DNA of 64,000 bases from Manis javanica (GCF_040802235.1 NC_133157.1:21221501-21285500), one strand, 5' to 3'; shown: positions 1-11,560, counted from the first letter of the stretch. Notes: generated by a model from the letters alone, not told the origin. Program-made: numbers and translations.

Positions 1-111
1 AATTTTTGTTGTCATAGGTATTAAATATTCCTGAGGTAATTGTAGTCATAGTACGGAGAATGTAAGTGACACATATGCTTAATAATATTCACTCATCTTT
101 CAACCCTTTAG

Positions 112-155
112 GAAGAGTTATTGAAAGCCATTGCCTGTGTGGTGACAGCTTGCAG
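112..155 (+). CDS. ECPAS: ECPAS exon, 44-nt small exon
   Basis: The acceptor is ...ccctttag and the donor CAG|gtaaat. It reads [14 protein letters not shown] plus two bases and needs the T at 250 to complete the next codon, which fixes the next acceptor. It starts in phase 0. Confidence 0.88.
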
Positions 156-3100
156 GTAAATGTTCTTTCAGTGAAGATGCCATTTCTTAAATTGAATGTG
201 AAAGCTGGAGCCTTTGTAACTGTTCTGATGTTTTGTATGGATCCTGTAGTGCAGAGCTGGAAAAGCCTGTGTCCAATCAACCCAGCACAAATGAAATTCT
301 CCAAGCTGTTCTGAAGGAGTGTTGCAAAGAGAATCTCAAATACAAGATTGTGGCGATTGGCTGTGCAGGGGATGTCTTGAAGGCCACCAAAGAAGATCGA
401 TTCCAAGAGTTTTCTGAGATTGTCATACCTCTCATCAAGAAGGTAATGACCACTCAGGCCTGGTTTATACTTAAAAAAAAAAAATATTCCTCGGTGTCCT
501 GTTTTCATATTTTGTTAGGACTGGTATAGCTGCAAAAATCCCCAAATATCAGGGCCTCAAACAAGATAGACATATGTTTTTTGTGTGGTGGTTTAGGGAT
601 TCTGGCTCTTTTTAGCTCCTTACTCTGCCATCACTAGAGTGTGGCCATTGTCTTCTTGGTCTGCAGTGTGTCTGCATTCTAGGCAGGTGATGGCAGAGGA
701 GATGAAGAAGGGCCAAAGGGCCAAAGTAGGCATGTCACTTGTCTCTTGAGATTTCCTGGAAGCTGCTGCTTGGCCTCTTGACTTTGTCCCATTGGCCAGT
801 GTGTGGCCAGATAGCCACAGCTGGCTGAAGATGAGGCTAGGAAAAGTAGTCTTCATTCCAGGCATCCATTTGCCTTCCATGAGAGAAGGTAGAGAGTGGA
901 TGTGTCTGTTTGTTTTTTAAAAACAAAGCAAAAAGATGAGTTTTTATGGCAAGGGTTTCACCCTGCAAGCTGGGAATCTCAAGGCTGCAGGAGCAGTGAG
1001 TTCCAGAGAGCAGATGTTGGAGTGAATGCACCGTCTCTGTCATAATTCTATCAGTGTGTCACTGTTAATTGCCTCTGTCATATATTAGGGGACTTTGATT
1101 AAAAAAAGACTGGTTTCATTTGAAAAATGAAGTACTTGTTTTTAAAGGCTGGGCACTCGTTCAGAGAAAGAATGGTATGGTTTACTTATTTTTTATGTGT
1201 GAAACTCAAGATATTTGAAATTGCATTCTTCTTGTGTTGCTAATTTGCAGTTTTTTAGGTAAAAGGGCCTTTTAAATAATTTCTGTTACATATTTAGTAA
1301 CAGTGTATGGATTTGGGAGACTTACATTCGAAATTGATTACATCATCAGCTATCTGGATGAGTCATTTCTCAGCCTGTTTTCCTATCTTAGTAAGAAAGA
1401 GTTTGAATCTAGAGGATTACCCAGTCCTATCTTTAATTCTATGATTCTACTGTAAATCTTGCTATATTGTGCTCATGGTACTACATACACAGTATTGTTT
1501 TTTAACCTTTGCTTATAGATTACTTTAATGGACTTCCTCAGTTTATTAGAGAGGTCTTGTATTTCTATTTCTGTTCCAAATCCTTTTTACAAATAGGAAA
1601 ACTTGTGGTAGAATTTAGCATTAAATTCTTGATTACCATCTCCTGCTCTGGGACCTGATTGTTTTAATAGTATATCTGTAACTTTGAAGGAATAAAGAAA
1701 TTAAATTTGCTTTCCTTTTCTTTTGCATGTTCTAGAACTCACCTGAAAGCATTGGAGTCCAGACAACCAAAAATGAAGATGAGAATGAGAAGGAAAAGGA
1801 GCTCCAGCTGGAGTTTCTGCTGGGCTCCTTTGAGAGCCTGGGCAAAGCCTGGCCCCGAAATGTGGAGACCCAACGTAAGCACCCAAACCTGCATGGAGAA
1901 ATAACTGTAACCAGAAGTTCCTCAATGAGAGCAAAGGTGTTCTGTGTAACAGCTGATAGTTACTGTTTCTTGTAGAGCCTGCCTGATTAATAGTTAGAAT
2001 TATCCAATATAAATTTTACTTCTAAAATGTCAGATAATCTCATTGACTATTGTATGAATTTGCTAGGGCTGTGAAAACAAAGTACCACAGACTGGATGGT
2101 TTAAACAGCAGAAACTTATTTTCTCATGGTTCTGGAGGCTGCAAGTCTGAGGTCAGGGTGTTGGCAGTTTTGGTTTCTTCTGAGGCCTCTCTCCTTGCTT
2201 GTAAATACCACTTGTGTCTCTGTGTCCTAATCTCTTCTCACAGGGACCAGTCATTTTGGGTTAGGGCCCACTGTAGTTGCCTCTTTAAAGACCCTGTCTC
2301 CCAGTACAGTCATATTCTGAGGTACTAGGGGTTAGGACCTCAACCTATGAATTTGGGGGACTTAATCCAGCCCTCAACAACCATGATACATGTTATGCAG
2401 ATAGATTGATTCTAACAGAATTCTGTTACTCTTTATAAGGCCCTATTGTGAGGAATCCACAGAATTTATTAGTGGGGTCTCTTCATCTCTAAATTAATGG
2501 CTTTGTTACCAAACCTTCAATAAAGAAGGGAAATCTCTGTTTCACTGAGAACCTCCTAACTTTTTGAGAGATTTTCAAAACTAAACATGTTATTTCCAAA
2601 GAATTAAGTAAATGAAAGTAAACCTTTATCGTTGGATTACATAGCGGTTTGTCAGGAGTCTATTGACAGGCCTTAAACTTCGGACATGCTACTCCTGTTT
2701 GCCTTGTGTTGGTCCCTGCAGTGCATCCTGCTGAACATCTCATTGTAGATTATACATGATTGGTGAGGTCCAAAATCAGACCTAAGACTGTCATTGAGCC
2801 TTGCCATCCTTGGTGTGAACTTGAAAATGTGTAATTGCTGTGTGTAAGAAGGGTTTTCCAAAAGATGCAGATTTGTAAAATGGTCTTATTTCTTGGTTAT
2901 TATGTATGGACTGTAGTGGAAATCTGCTAATTTGACTCTGCTAGGACTACTAATTTCTCCTTGATAGGTGGAAAAAGTTGAAGTAGGGAATACAGAAAAT
3001 AGATGACACATACACAAAGCACTTTATTTTAGTATAAGACATAGAAATATACATTCATTTGCCAGTTACTGACAGGCAGGCCAAGACCTTTGAGAATTTA

Positions 3101-6100
3101 ACTATTCCACTTTGGCTATTCATACACATCTTACTCATAATATATCATCTACAATTTCTGGTTTTTGTTTATTTATAGTGGAGAAAGAAGTTACAGTCTC
3201 TTACAAGGCAGTTCAAGTGCAGAATTCTTCTAGATTTTTGCCCCCACCCAGCTTTACATATATGAACTGCACTAAATTATACAGCACTTAAAAAACAACC
3301 AGTTTGTTTTTATACCCCTGTTTCATCAGTGAGCATATTAATCATATAATTACAGTAACAAATGCAGTTGGCATAGCAGGTTTGGGGTAAAGCAGTGTTG
3401 ACTCTTGGTAAGCCTATGGGTGCAGAAGCTTGTGAGTGTCCAGAGAGGAGCTCCAGCCTCAGAGCCCTGCTTTCTGGCTGTCATTCAGGGTGTTTTGGAC
3501 GGAAAAGGGAGTGTGGTTAAGATTTTATATCAGTTCCTTGGGAGGAGGATATTGGCTTGAACATTTATGAACAGTTATATAGAACCTTTGTGGGGGATAT
3601 TTCTGCTCAGGGGAATTTGTTTGGGAGTTGAGAGTGTTTTATTGAGATGTCATGGCTTTAATTAAAGGCATTTGTTTTGTTTTTTTCCTCTTTCTCTCTT
3701 TCTCTGTCCCTCTATCTCTCTTCTTGTCTCTCCGTCCCCTGTCTGTCGCTCATTTGCTCTCTTTCTCCTTCGCACTCTGTCCTCCTGTGTCCCATTCTCT
3801 TTTTTCCAGGTTGTTATCGTCAGGAGCTGTGCAAATTGATGTGTGAACGGCTAAAACTCAGCACGTGGAAAGTGCAGCTAGGAGTCCTGCAGTCAATGAA
3901 TGCCTTTTTTCAGGGGTAACTTGCTTCATAGTTTAATAATTTATTTTGCCTTTCCCCTTCCCAATTTTTATATGTATATATATAAGTGTATATCACATTG
4001 ATATATATAATCAGTGGAATTTTTCAGATTTTAAGACTAAAAAGTTGAAGTGCTGTCATAAAGTGATACCTGGATATAGAAATCGTTTGTGTCAGGTTTT
4101 GGAATGTTTCTTAATAACTAGCATTTAAATATTGCTTTCTGACTTGGATAGATTAATGCTTTTGGAAGAAGAACATGCAGATCCTGAGGCTTTGGCTGAA
4201 ATTCTCCTTGAAACTTGTAAATCAATCACATATTCTTTAGGTGAGTGTGATAAACCGACACTGGTAAGGAGTCCTATCTAATTTTAAAGCTCAAGGTGCT
4301 AAGCTTCAGATATTCCCCACTTTGTGCTAGGATCTCAGTTTATGGAACAACTCCTGAACTATCCTGTTGGATATACTCAATATATATCCTCAAATTGGAA
4401 TATATTAATCTGGAGCTGTAATTTGGATTTAACACCTAGGTTAGAGAAAGCTTTGTAATAAGTATTTTTTAAAAAGTTTTATTTGGAATGTTGCAGTACT
4501 AATACCTATAGGATCTATAGATCCTTGACTCAGAGTCACCTGTGAATGTTTTGCCCCATTTACTTTTATCATTTATCCTTGTATGTACGTATTTTTCCTG
4601 AACCTCTGAAAGTACATAACCAGCATAGTTAACAACTTTAGAAGTATTAAACCTGATGCAGTATTTTATATTAGATTTTTACCATTTATGTTCTAGGCTT
4701 TCAGTTGACTCGGTAATGTTCTTTATGGAATATCTTTGCTCCCCTTCTTGAATGGCTTCAGTCCTTGATTATTTATTGGATTTACTTGTCATATCTTTTT
4801 GGTCTCCTCTAATCTGGAACACTTCCTCAGCCTTTGTCTTATATGGCAATGACAATTTTAAAGAAAAAGTTCCTCCCTCCCCACCCCCCACCTTTTTTTT
4901 TTTTGAATTAGGCTGTTTCTCATTTGGTGTTTGTTGATGTTTCCTTGAGGTTAGAGCCAGGTAATGAATTCCCAGCTGGGATACTCCATAAGTGATGTTG
5001 TGTCCTCTCACATCCAGAGGCACATCCATCTGCTCTCATTGGCAATGTTAGTTTTGATTACCTGGTAAAGGTAGTACTCAATTTTCTCTTCTGTATAGTT
5101 ACTGTTTTTCCCCCTTGTGTCTAACAAGCAGCCTGTGGGAACACACTTGAAGACTGTTCGTCTAACCTACTCCTCTTCAAAATTGCACCTGATAAGCAGT
5201 CTGGGAGAAGATGCTCCCTCCCTGTCTTTTTATCTGTTACCAGTATTGATTCATAGATTCCCTTTTCTCCCCCATTTGGTTTAAATTTAATTTTTTTCCG
5301 TAATTGGTCACTCCAGTTATCCCAGCTTTGGCGAATGGAACCCTCTTCAGGCTGACTGCTGGGTCCTGTTGGCAGGCCAACATCTTTCTCCCGGCACTCC
5401 CTCGCCTCCAGCATAGCAGGGTGGCAGAGGCTCATTGGTGCTCTTCTTGCCTGGGTTTGGGCGTGAGTTAGTGTTTTCAGTAGACAAGTTCACTGGGAAC
5501 TAGATGCTGTGTCTAGAGTAGACACCAAGGAAGCATATTTCAGTTGTAATCCATGGATAATGACCTGGCAGCTAAGAAACTAGTCTTTGTAGGTCCCTGC
5601 CAGGTATCCCTGAGTTGGCTTTAGCCCTGGGTTGTGCAGTGTTCTTTGGTAAAATGAGGAGATCATGCAAACTTAAAGACCTTTCTTAGGTGTCATGTGA
5701 AGATGACTGTGTGTTTGAGATAGTGTCATTTGATTTTCCACTTCCAAATATTGCCTTTTCTTTAATGCTGATTTTGGTATTTTTGTTGACAGATTTTTGT
5801 TTTGTTTTTTTAAGTAAGGGATGTGGACACATTTCGAGTATTTGTTGATAATAAGCAAAGGGAAGCTTACTTAAGAACAGATGTATCTTTCCTTGAATTT
5901 ATAATTTGTGAACATCTTTTTTTCAGTAACACTAAGTTTATCTTGGAGGTTCTGTTTGTAAGGCATATAAAACAAACATGAATTATATCATTTTCTTTTT
6001 AGAAAATAAGACCTACTCTTCTGTGAGAACAGAAGCTTTATCTGTGATAGAATTACTGCTTAAAAAACTTGAAGGTGAGTTCTTGATAGTTCTGATTGGG

Positions 6101-7008
6101 GGATCATAAAGCCAGGATACTTTATGGCATATGTTTTAGGAGTTTTTTAATTTTGTTTTTATTTTTAATAAGCATATACTCTAAAATACAAATTAAAAAA
6201 TATATATCTGTAAGTGGAATATACAAAGTCAATACCTTTAAACTTTATTAAGTATTTAAATTTGATAATCTATTTTTTATACATTTAATGTATTTTGAAG
6301 CTATCATTATCTCAAAATAATAAAGTTTTTGTTGCTATTATGAATCCTGATTTAATCTCAGTTAATTACAGCACTCAGTTGACATGGTCGACCTAGTGGA
6401 GCTCACTGTACACACATATTTCTCAAACTTTCAGTATGCATATAGTTCTCTAATGTTTCCCTTAAAGGAATAATGAAATGTCCTCTGTTCAAACTGACAT
6501 TCCCATTACAAAATTTATTGAAGATTTTTTTACTGAGCATATCTTATAAAGAGACTTTTTTGTTACTGTGTGCCTTGCCTGGATACTTCCTACTTCCTTC
6601 TTTGCTTCAGCATCCCTAGATTTTTTTGTGCCACCAAACTGGAGGCAGAGGATAAAACTCCCTGATATGCTCTCAGCTGACTGTCAGTAATTAGGTTATG
6701 AGACATGATCTCTTGAACCTGTGATGATTGTATACTGAATTATTATCAAGTAGTTGCTTGGCATTTATTTTGGGGATAGGCTATATGGAAGAAACGTGGG
6801 AAGAATAGTTTGGTTTTTTTTGCTTGCTTGTTCTGTAAGGATTCTTCTTGCTTCTTTCTCTTTCCATTCAGAATCTAAACAGTGGAAAAGTTTGACATCT
6901 GAATGCAGAGTGCTCCTCATTGAGTCATTAGCCACTATGGAGACAGACAGCAGACCTGAGCTGCAGGAGAAAGCATCATTACTGAAGAAAACACTTGAAA
7001 ATCTGTAA
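112..7008 (+). CDS. ECPAS: ECPAS (ECM29/KIAA0368) C-terminal part, seven exons
   Basis: Seven exons at 112-155, 250-442, 1736-1874, 3810-3915, 4152-4240, 6003-6074 and 6872-7008 join without a frame break into 259 codons plus TAA. All have AG acceptors, and the six internal donors are GT. The peptide matches my recollection of the human ECM29 C-terminus, e.g. [40 protein letters not shown] and [23 protein letters not shown]29 is a HEAT-repeat protein of about 1,845 residues that binds the 26S proteasome, stabilises or inhibits it under stress and links it to endosomes, ER and motor proteins. Only about the last 14% is in the window; upstream exons lie to the left. The leucine- and lysine-rich helical end (LLKKTLENL) closes the protein; I recall one more residue in human. 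No lesion is seen, so the gene looks functional. Confidence 0.95.
250..442 (+). CDS. ECPAS: ECPAS exon encoding AELEKP...IPLIKK
   Basis: It follows an intron of only 94 bases (156-249). The acceptor is tcctgtag, with a poor pyrimidine tract. The donor is AAG|gtaatg at 443, ending on a codon boundary. A second AG at 253-254 would shift the frame and is rejected. Confidence 0.93.
443..1735 (+). other. ECPAS intron with an old interspersed repeat at about 560-900
   Basis: Intronic. The segment around 780-870 (cccattggccag, then gccacagctggctg, then aaaagtagtctt) resembles the end of a repeat also present near 60735-60840. The rest has nothing I recognise. Confidence 0.5.
1736..1874 (+). CDS. 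ECPAS: ECPAS exon encoding NSPESIGVQ...RNVETQ
   Basis: The acceptor is gcatgttctag and the donor CAAC|gtaagc. It is 139 bases, phase 0 in and phase 1 out. It encodes an acidic linker ([11 protein letters not shown]) followed by a HEAT-like helix with SLGKAWPRN. Confidence 0.94.
2050..2385 (-). mobile_element. MLT1-type LTR (ERVL-MaLR), antisense, in an ECPAS intron
   Basis: Read on the + strand it shows the reversed MLT1 end: accacagactggatggtt, then ttctggaggctgcaagtctg, and at the far side tatgaatttgggggactta. This is a long-dead solo LTR with no coding content, roughly full length, in the intron between the second and third exons of the window. Confidence 0.8.
3684..3809 (+). promoter_or_regulatory. 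Extended polypyrimidine tract before an ECPAS acceptor
   Basis: About 120 bases are nearly all C and T, with TCTC and TTCTC repeats, running straight into the ttttttccag acceptor of the exon at 3810. It acts as the branch/pyrimidine region and is long enough to bind PTB-like proteins; that regulatory role is inference. Confidence 0.6.
3810..3915 (+). CDS. ECPAS: ECPAS exon encoding [14 protein letters not shown]...MNAFFQ
   Basis: The acceptor follows an unusually long pyrimidine tract and ends ttttttccag. The donor is CAGGG|gtaact. It is 106 bases, entering at phase 1 and leaving at phase 2, and matches both neighbours. Confidence 0.94.
4152..4240 (+). CDS. ECPAS: ECPAS exon encoding [14 protein letters not shown]...SITYSL
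   Basis: The acceptor is acttggatag and the donor TTTAG|gtgagt. It is 89 bases and leaves at phase 1, so that the next exon's AA completes a Glu codon. Confidence 0.94.
4740..5060 (-). mobile_element. Ancient L1M 3' UTR fragment, antisense, in an ECPAS intron
   Basis: The motifs ctcctctaatctggaacact, cctcagcctttgtc and tgatgttgtgtcctctca occur in the order expected of an L1M 3' UTR read backwards. The same family recurs at 19.0-22.8 kb. A poly-T/C patch interrupts it at 4872-4904. Confidence 0.7.
6003..6074 (+). CDS. ECPAS: ECPAS exon encoding [23 protein letters not shown]
   Basis: The acceptor is ttcttttttag and the donor GAAG|gtgagt. It is 72 bases and keeps phase 1, so skipping it would preserve the frame. 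Confidence 0.94.
6872..7008 (+). CDS. ECPAS: ECPAS terminal coding exon with stop codon
   Basis: The acceptor is ctctttccattcag. It encodes [20 protein letters not shown] and then [22 protein letters not shown], with TAA at 7006-7008. The 3' UTR begins directly after. Confidence 0.95.
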
Positions 7009-7132
7009 TGAAGTAGAAGGGGAAGAAACGAACAAGTGCCATGTTCTTCAGGGGTTGAAATGGCGGTGTTCTTTGAAAACCAAGTGGGGAAAAGTAAAGA
7101 TTAATCTGTAGCATGCATCATTCCTTGGCTGA

Positions 7133-7138
7133 AATAAA
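7133..7138 (+). terminator. Proximal ECPAS polyadenylation signal AATAAA
   Basis: It lies 125 bases after the stop, is followed at once by an A run (genomic) and then by T-rich tttgttcctttttagc, a plausible downstream element. Confidence 0.6.
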
Positions 7139-8281
7139 AAAAAAATGCCTTAAATTTTGTTCCTTTTTAGCTTTATTTTACTTGATGTTTTTGAAGTATC
7201 TGGGCTGAGTGAGCTTAATGGAACCTTGGATGTCTGAAAGGTGGTTGTAGGTGAAGCTAGTAGAAATAGTTTTAAAAGACTTAGAGTTATTAAAGGAATA
7301 GATAAAGTTACAGAGGTAGCTGGATAAAAATCTGAGACTGTCCAAATTAAATAAAGTTGCTTTAGAAAGTAACTCTATAAATCACTTAGTTTAGCTCCCT
7401 TGTTTTACACCTAAAAAAATAGGCTATGAGATAACAGAGCTTCCTTTCTGGGGCCTGTGCAAAAGTACAGTATATATGTTTGATGATTTACCAGGATACT
7501 TTCTTATAGAAGCTGCTGCCAAACAGTGCTAATCCTGGGCTACCTGAGAACTTGGCAGGATGAGGTGCGTACAGGAGTCCTTGAACCAGAACTGAGCTGA
7601 CCCATTATCTAAGCACCATTTGATTCTTGACATTCAGAAGCTGCTTTGTCTTGTCATTTGTTTAGATGACTGGTTTTTAGAAAAAGATTAGCATCTTTAT
7701 AGGTTGAGAGGGAAAATTTGGTCTCTACGTAGTAATTCTGATCATCCTTTTACGGGCAGCTAAAGGTAGGTTAGTACAAGATTGCTTATTCTGTATTTGT
7801 GGTTGCGTATTTTGTAAAACCCAAACCAACAACAAAATTGAGAGTGCGTTGGTTTTAGACTATAATCTCAAAACTGTAAAAACAACTTAAAATTTGCCAC
7901 CCACTTTAATGATAACAGGATGGCTATAGATCACCATATTTATAGAATACTGTATATATTTAATTAGCCATCTGGGAATAACATGATACCACTCAAAGTA
8001 ATCAATGTAGCTAGAGATTTTCCCTCTCCTTATACTGCTCAGTGCCTTGCCTGTGGGTGTAGGGTAAGGGAAAAAAAAGAAATCCAATACAAGTGTTATG
8101 GCAGACTGATAATTCTCTAGCTCACCTTGGATTCCAAGCACAAAACGGGTTTATACTCAGTACTAACCCCTTACTGAGATTAACACCAGGGTGGGAGCAC
8201 CATGTTTATTTGGTGGTCTCTACTGACCAATGTAATTCAAACTCTCTTGATTGTGAACTTTTTAGGCCATGACTCAACAGC

Positions 8282-8285
8282 GTGT

Positions 8286-8363
<78 letters not shown>

Positions 8364-8370
8364 ATGTGTG
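8282..8370. repeat. (TG)n microsatellite
   Basis: About 40 TG units, interrupted only near the edges (gtatg and gcatg). It lies in the probable ECPAS 3' UTR; such GU repeats bind TDP-43/CELF-type proteins in RNA. Confidence 0.97.
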
Positions 8371-9579
8371 AATGAATATAAAATCTTTAACTGAAATAAA
8401 TGTTTTGTAAAATAATATGTATCAGTAGACTTTGATCCCATCCCCCAAGCCTCCTACTGTTTTAAATGCTCTTCAGACCCACTAAATCCACTTTCTTACT
8501 CATAAACGGGTTGCATTCACAGTTTGAACACTGCCATAGATGGTGTGTAAACTTGGCTATCTATGCTATGCTGTGGAAACGGGGTTTACAAATGAAAATT
8601 TAAGTGTTTATTACCAAAACATCCTTTTATCCGATACTATGTACAAGTATGAGTTTTAGTAGCATCATGAAATTTAAGGAAACTGTCTTGCATTTCCACT
8701 TGAGAATGGCTTTTGCTTGGGGAAAAATCAACTTTGGGTGTTTTTCAGAAAGCCCATGGGCTGTAGGACATGGTATCTTCGGGCCAGTACATCCCCCTCT
8801 GCTCAGTGCCCCCTGACTTTGATTTCCATAACTGGGATGCCCTTCCTTGGCAAGAATGCAGTATAGGTCAGGTCTTTTCAGGAACTGAGAGTCTGAGGGC
8901 AGGAACAGTGCTCTAGCACATGTCAAGTGTTAAAATTCCATCAAATCTATGCTTTTAAAACTTTTTATTACTTTATACTGGGAATTTTCCATGGTGCTGA
9001 GAGTGGTGCTAAGATACTTGAACCGTAGTGCTTAGTGTTACTGAGTTATTTTAGCTTTCTAAGGACATTTCTAATTTATACCCTTAATGCCTTCCTCTTG
9101 ACTTGTCATTTGCACAATTAGTAGTGCTAAATCATGGTCTCCCATGCAGCTTATGTTTGGTATGCATATGCGCACGTATTTATTTAAATGGATTAGTAAC
9201 TGAAAGTTTGTCACTGTGGAATGTTGATGCTGGTGAACAAATGGCAAAAGGACCTTGTATGTTTGTCTCTTTGGCCTTCATTTTCCAAAGCTATCTGGAA
9301 CAGATTTTTATTTTTTTCCCCAGTGCTACTTGTCATATACAAGCAACTGATTTACAGTCTAATTACTGAATTCCTTATTCCTGGAATTAGTATATTAGAT
9401 ATATCGTAGCAAATTTATTTATACATAAAAAGGAGGTACCTGAAGTTTGGTGATTGGAAATCAAAACAATGAAAGTAGTATAAAATTGTTTTTTTGGTGA
9501 TAAAGACTGCTGTTTTCTTAATGTTTGCATCCAGTTTACGATTGCCAGTGTGTCTACCTGTAATACAGTTTACGTGCAC

Positions 9580-9585
9580 AATAAA
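9580..9585 (+). terminator. Candidate distal ECPAS polyadenylation signal AATAAA
   Basis: Canonical hexamer in gtgcacaataaaactgagtg, with T-rich DNA (ttctccttctgtcttttact) about 25-45 bases downstream. Confidence 0.45.
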
Positions 9586-9971
9586 ACTGAGTGCCACCAA
9601 TTCCTCAGTGCTTTCTCCTTCTGTCTTTTACTTGTGTATTCACTAATAAGAGAAAGGAGACGAAGATGCGCTCTTGTTGATCTGTGCTCTTGTAGCAACT
9701 GCAGTATGTGAACACTGCTTCTTGGGGGTGATTCTCCCTGCTGCTGCCACAAGATATTCATGCTGCTTGTTAAGTACAGGGAGTTATTTTGACATTGGCA
9801 CTCATTATAATGTACAGACTTGTTAACTGGATATATATGTAACAGATTTTTGTATTTTATATGCACAGCCTTCACAGAATCTCTGCAATATGTACTCAGC
9901 TAGCTAAGCTTGTGATATAGTCTTATTTGAAAGGAAAATCCTACCCATGCCCAAGAAGATACTAAGTGGTA

Positions 9972-9977
9972 AATAAA
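9972..9977 (+). terminator. Second candidate distal ECPAS polyadenylation signal AATAAA
   Basis: Canonical hexamer in gtaaataaaagctgc, followed by T/G-rich cttttcttttgaagtagtg. It may compete with the signal at 9580. Confidence 0.4.
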
Positions 9978-9995
9978 AGCTGCACAATCTTTTCT

Positions 9996-10642
9996 TTTGA
10001 AGTAGTGCATTACTTTTCACTGGTTCTTGAGGAAAATAGTTAACTGCCAAGGCCTCGACTCATTTTACTTTGAAAACAAAAAGGGCTGCCTTTTTTAGCT
10101 ACCTCTTACTTAGCAGAAATCATTGGCTTAAGTGTATGGGAATTCCAAGGCAAAGCAGAAAATGGGGTGGAACACTTCAAAGATTGCTGTCAAGTACTTG
10201 GAGAGAAGTAATCATGGGAAGATTTGATTTTTTTTTGATAAAAGCAATCTCAGATGAACACATAGAAACAGGCAGTTCTGTGTTTGACCCAGATTAACAT
10301 AAAAACTACAGACATAAAATGTCAGAGGTACAGGCATCTCCTATACTGTACACTGCCAAAAAAAAGTTTTAGGTTGTAGAAGATAGTCTTAAAGCTGAGA
10401 TCACCTTGGCTTTTTCTCTGGTAGCAGCCGACAAGCCTAAGGTGTTCCCTTCTGCTATGCTTTTCTTCCTTTTTTCCTTTCAAGCAGGTTGCAGATTAAT
10501 AGATTGGAATAACAATTGGTTTTTAAAAAGTGGAAAATTGCAATGTTACACAAAGTGAAAGAATCATTATAATGCTACACAAATTGAAATAATAAGCCTT
10601 TCCAATGATGCTCACTGAAGTTTTAAGTTTTTCTTTACCTTA
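9996..10642. other. Intergenic DNA, nothing recognised
   Basis: AT-rich unique sequence between the ECPAS end and a small L1 insert. The open frames here are short and lack codon structure. Confidence 0.5.
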
Positions 10643-10659
10643 AAAAATGATGTATTTCT

Positions 10660-10838
10660 ACAGTGTAGCACAGAGAAGGCAAATAGTGAATCTGTGGCAT
10701 ATTACTACACTGATGGGCAGTGATTGCATTGGGGTATGGGTGGGGACTTGATAATATGGGCAAATGTAGTAACATTGTTTTTTAATGTGAAACCTTCATA
10801 AGAGTGTATATCAATAATACCTTAATAAAAGTTTTTTT
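10660..10838 (+). mobile_element. Very short L1 3'-end insertion with perfect 17-bp target duplication
   Basis: The segment is the sense version of the L1 3' UTR found reversed at 12.9, 19.4 and 20.6 kb (shared words: cacagagaaggcaaatagtg, tactacactgatgggcagtg, ttgcattggggtatgg). It is bracketed by identical AAAAATGATGTATTTCT at 10643-10659 and 10839-10855. It ends accttaataaaagttttttt, so its own AATAAA sits near the 3' edge, but a clean poly(A) tail is missing. It is severely 5'-truncated and non-coding. Confidence 0.88.
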
Positions 10839-11039
10839 AAAAATGATGTATTTCTGTTACATTTAAGGACCATTGATAAAGCCTTTTTAAAAAATATGGA
10901 TAGTGAGAAGACAGCAAATAACACCTAATTTTTGCTTGAGTATTCCTGAAAGGAGTATAGAAAAGGTGTGCTTTTCTTTGTATTTATTCTGTTTGAGGTT
11001 TGCTTAGATTTTTGAATTTCTAAATTTTTGTGCTGCACC

Positions 11040-11560
11040 AAATATGGTATATTTTTGGCCATTATTTACTCACAATTTTCTTATGTGCCATTCTCCCTTT
11101 ATTCCTGGGACTCCAATTACACCTATGTTAGCTCATTTGATACTACCCTACAGGTTGCTGAGTCATTTAAAAAAAACCCTGCCTTTAAGTTCACGAACTT
11201 TTTGTTTGCCATATCCATCGATACTAAAGCTCATCCAGTGAAATTTTATTTCTGATATTGTAGTTTTCAGTTCTAAAATTTCCATTTCATTCTTTTTTAT
11301 ATTCCTTTTCTGTTATTCCTTTTTATTCATTAACTTTTTAACCTCACAAAGCATAGTTATAATGACTGCTTTTAATTTCTTTTCTGATAACTTACCCATC
11401 TAAATCATTTGGGCTTATTTTGTTGTGAGTGTTATGTTTTGGGGACTCTGCATTCTATTAAACATATGCCTCCAAAGAGCTGTTTTTCTTTTAGCAGGAA
11501 ATTAACATGGTTAGATTCAGAACTGCAAACTATCTCACCTGTGGTGGTTGGCAACTCAGA
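11040..11560 (-). mobile_element. Old L1M/HAL1-type fragment, antisense
   Basis: T-rich sequence with ctccaattacacctatgtta, agttttcagttctaaaattt and tttcttttctgataacttac, in the order seen in reversed L1M/HAL1 copies. The same kind of sequence recurs at 49.1-50.3 kb. Borders are approximate. Confidence 0.55.

Larger units (their letters stand above)
7009..9995 (+). other. ECPAS: Probable ECPAS 3' UTR
   Basis: This is non-coding sequence downstream of the ECPAS stop with at least three AATAAA hexamers (7133, 9580, 9972). It carries a long TG microsatellite at 8282-8370 and no gene on either strand. The real 3' end cannot be fixed from sequence; the late signals would give a UTR of 2.6-3 kb. 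Confidence 0.55.

Noticed and set aside
253-254. AG at 253-254 as the acceptor of the ECPAS exon
   Set aside because: Does not keep the frame with the 44-base exon, whereas the AG ending at 249 does.
89-508. Minus-strand 139-codon frame at the left edge
   Set aside because: Overlaps two ECPAS exons in antisense and reads the poly-A run as Phe/Lys-like low complexity.
3652-3919. Plus-strand frames of 64 and 80 codons rich in Ser/Leu/Phe
   Set aside because: Translate the pyrimidine tract before the ECPAS exon; only the last part is real coding sequence.
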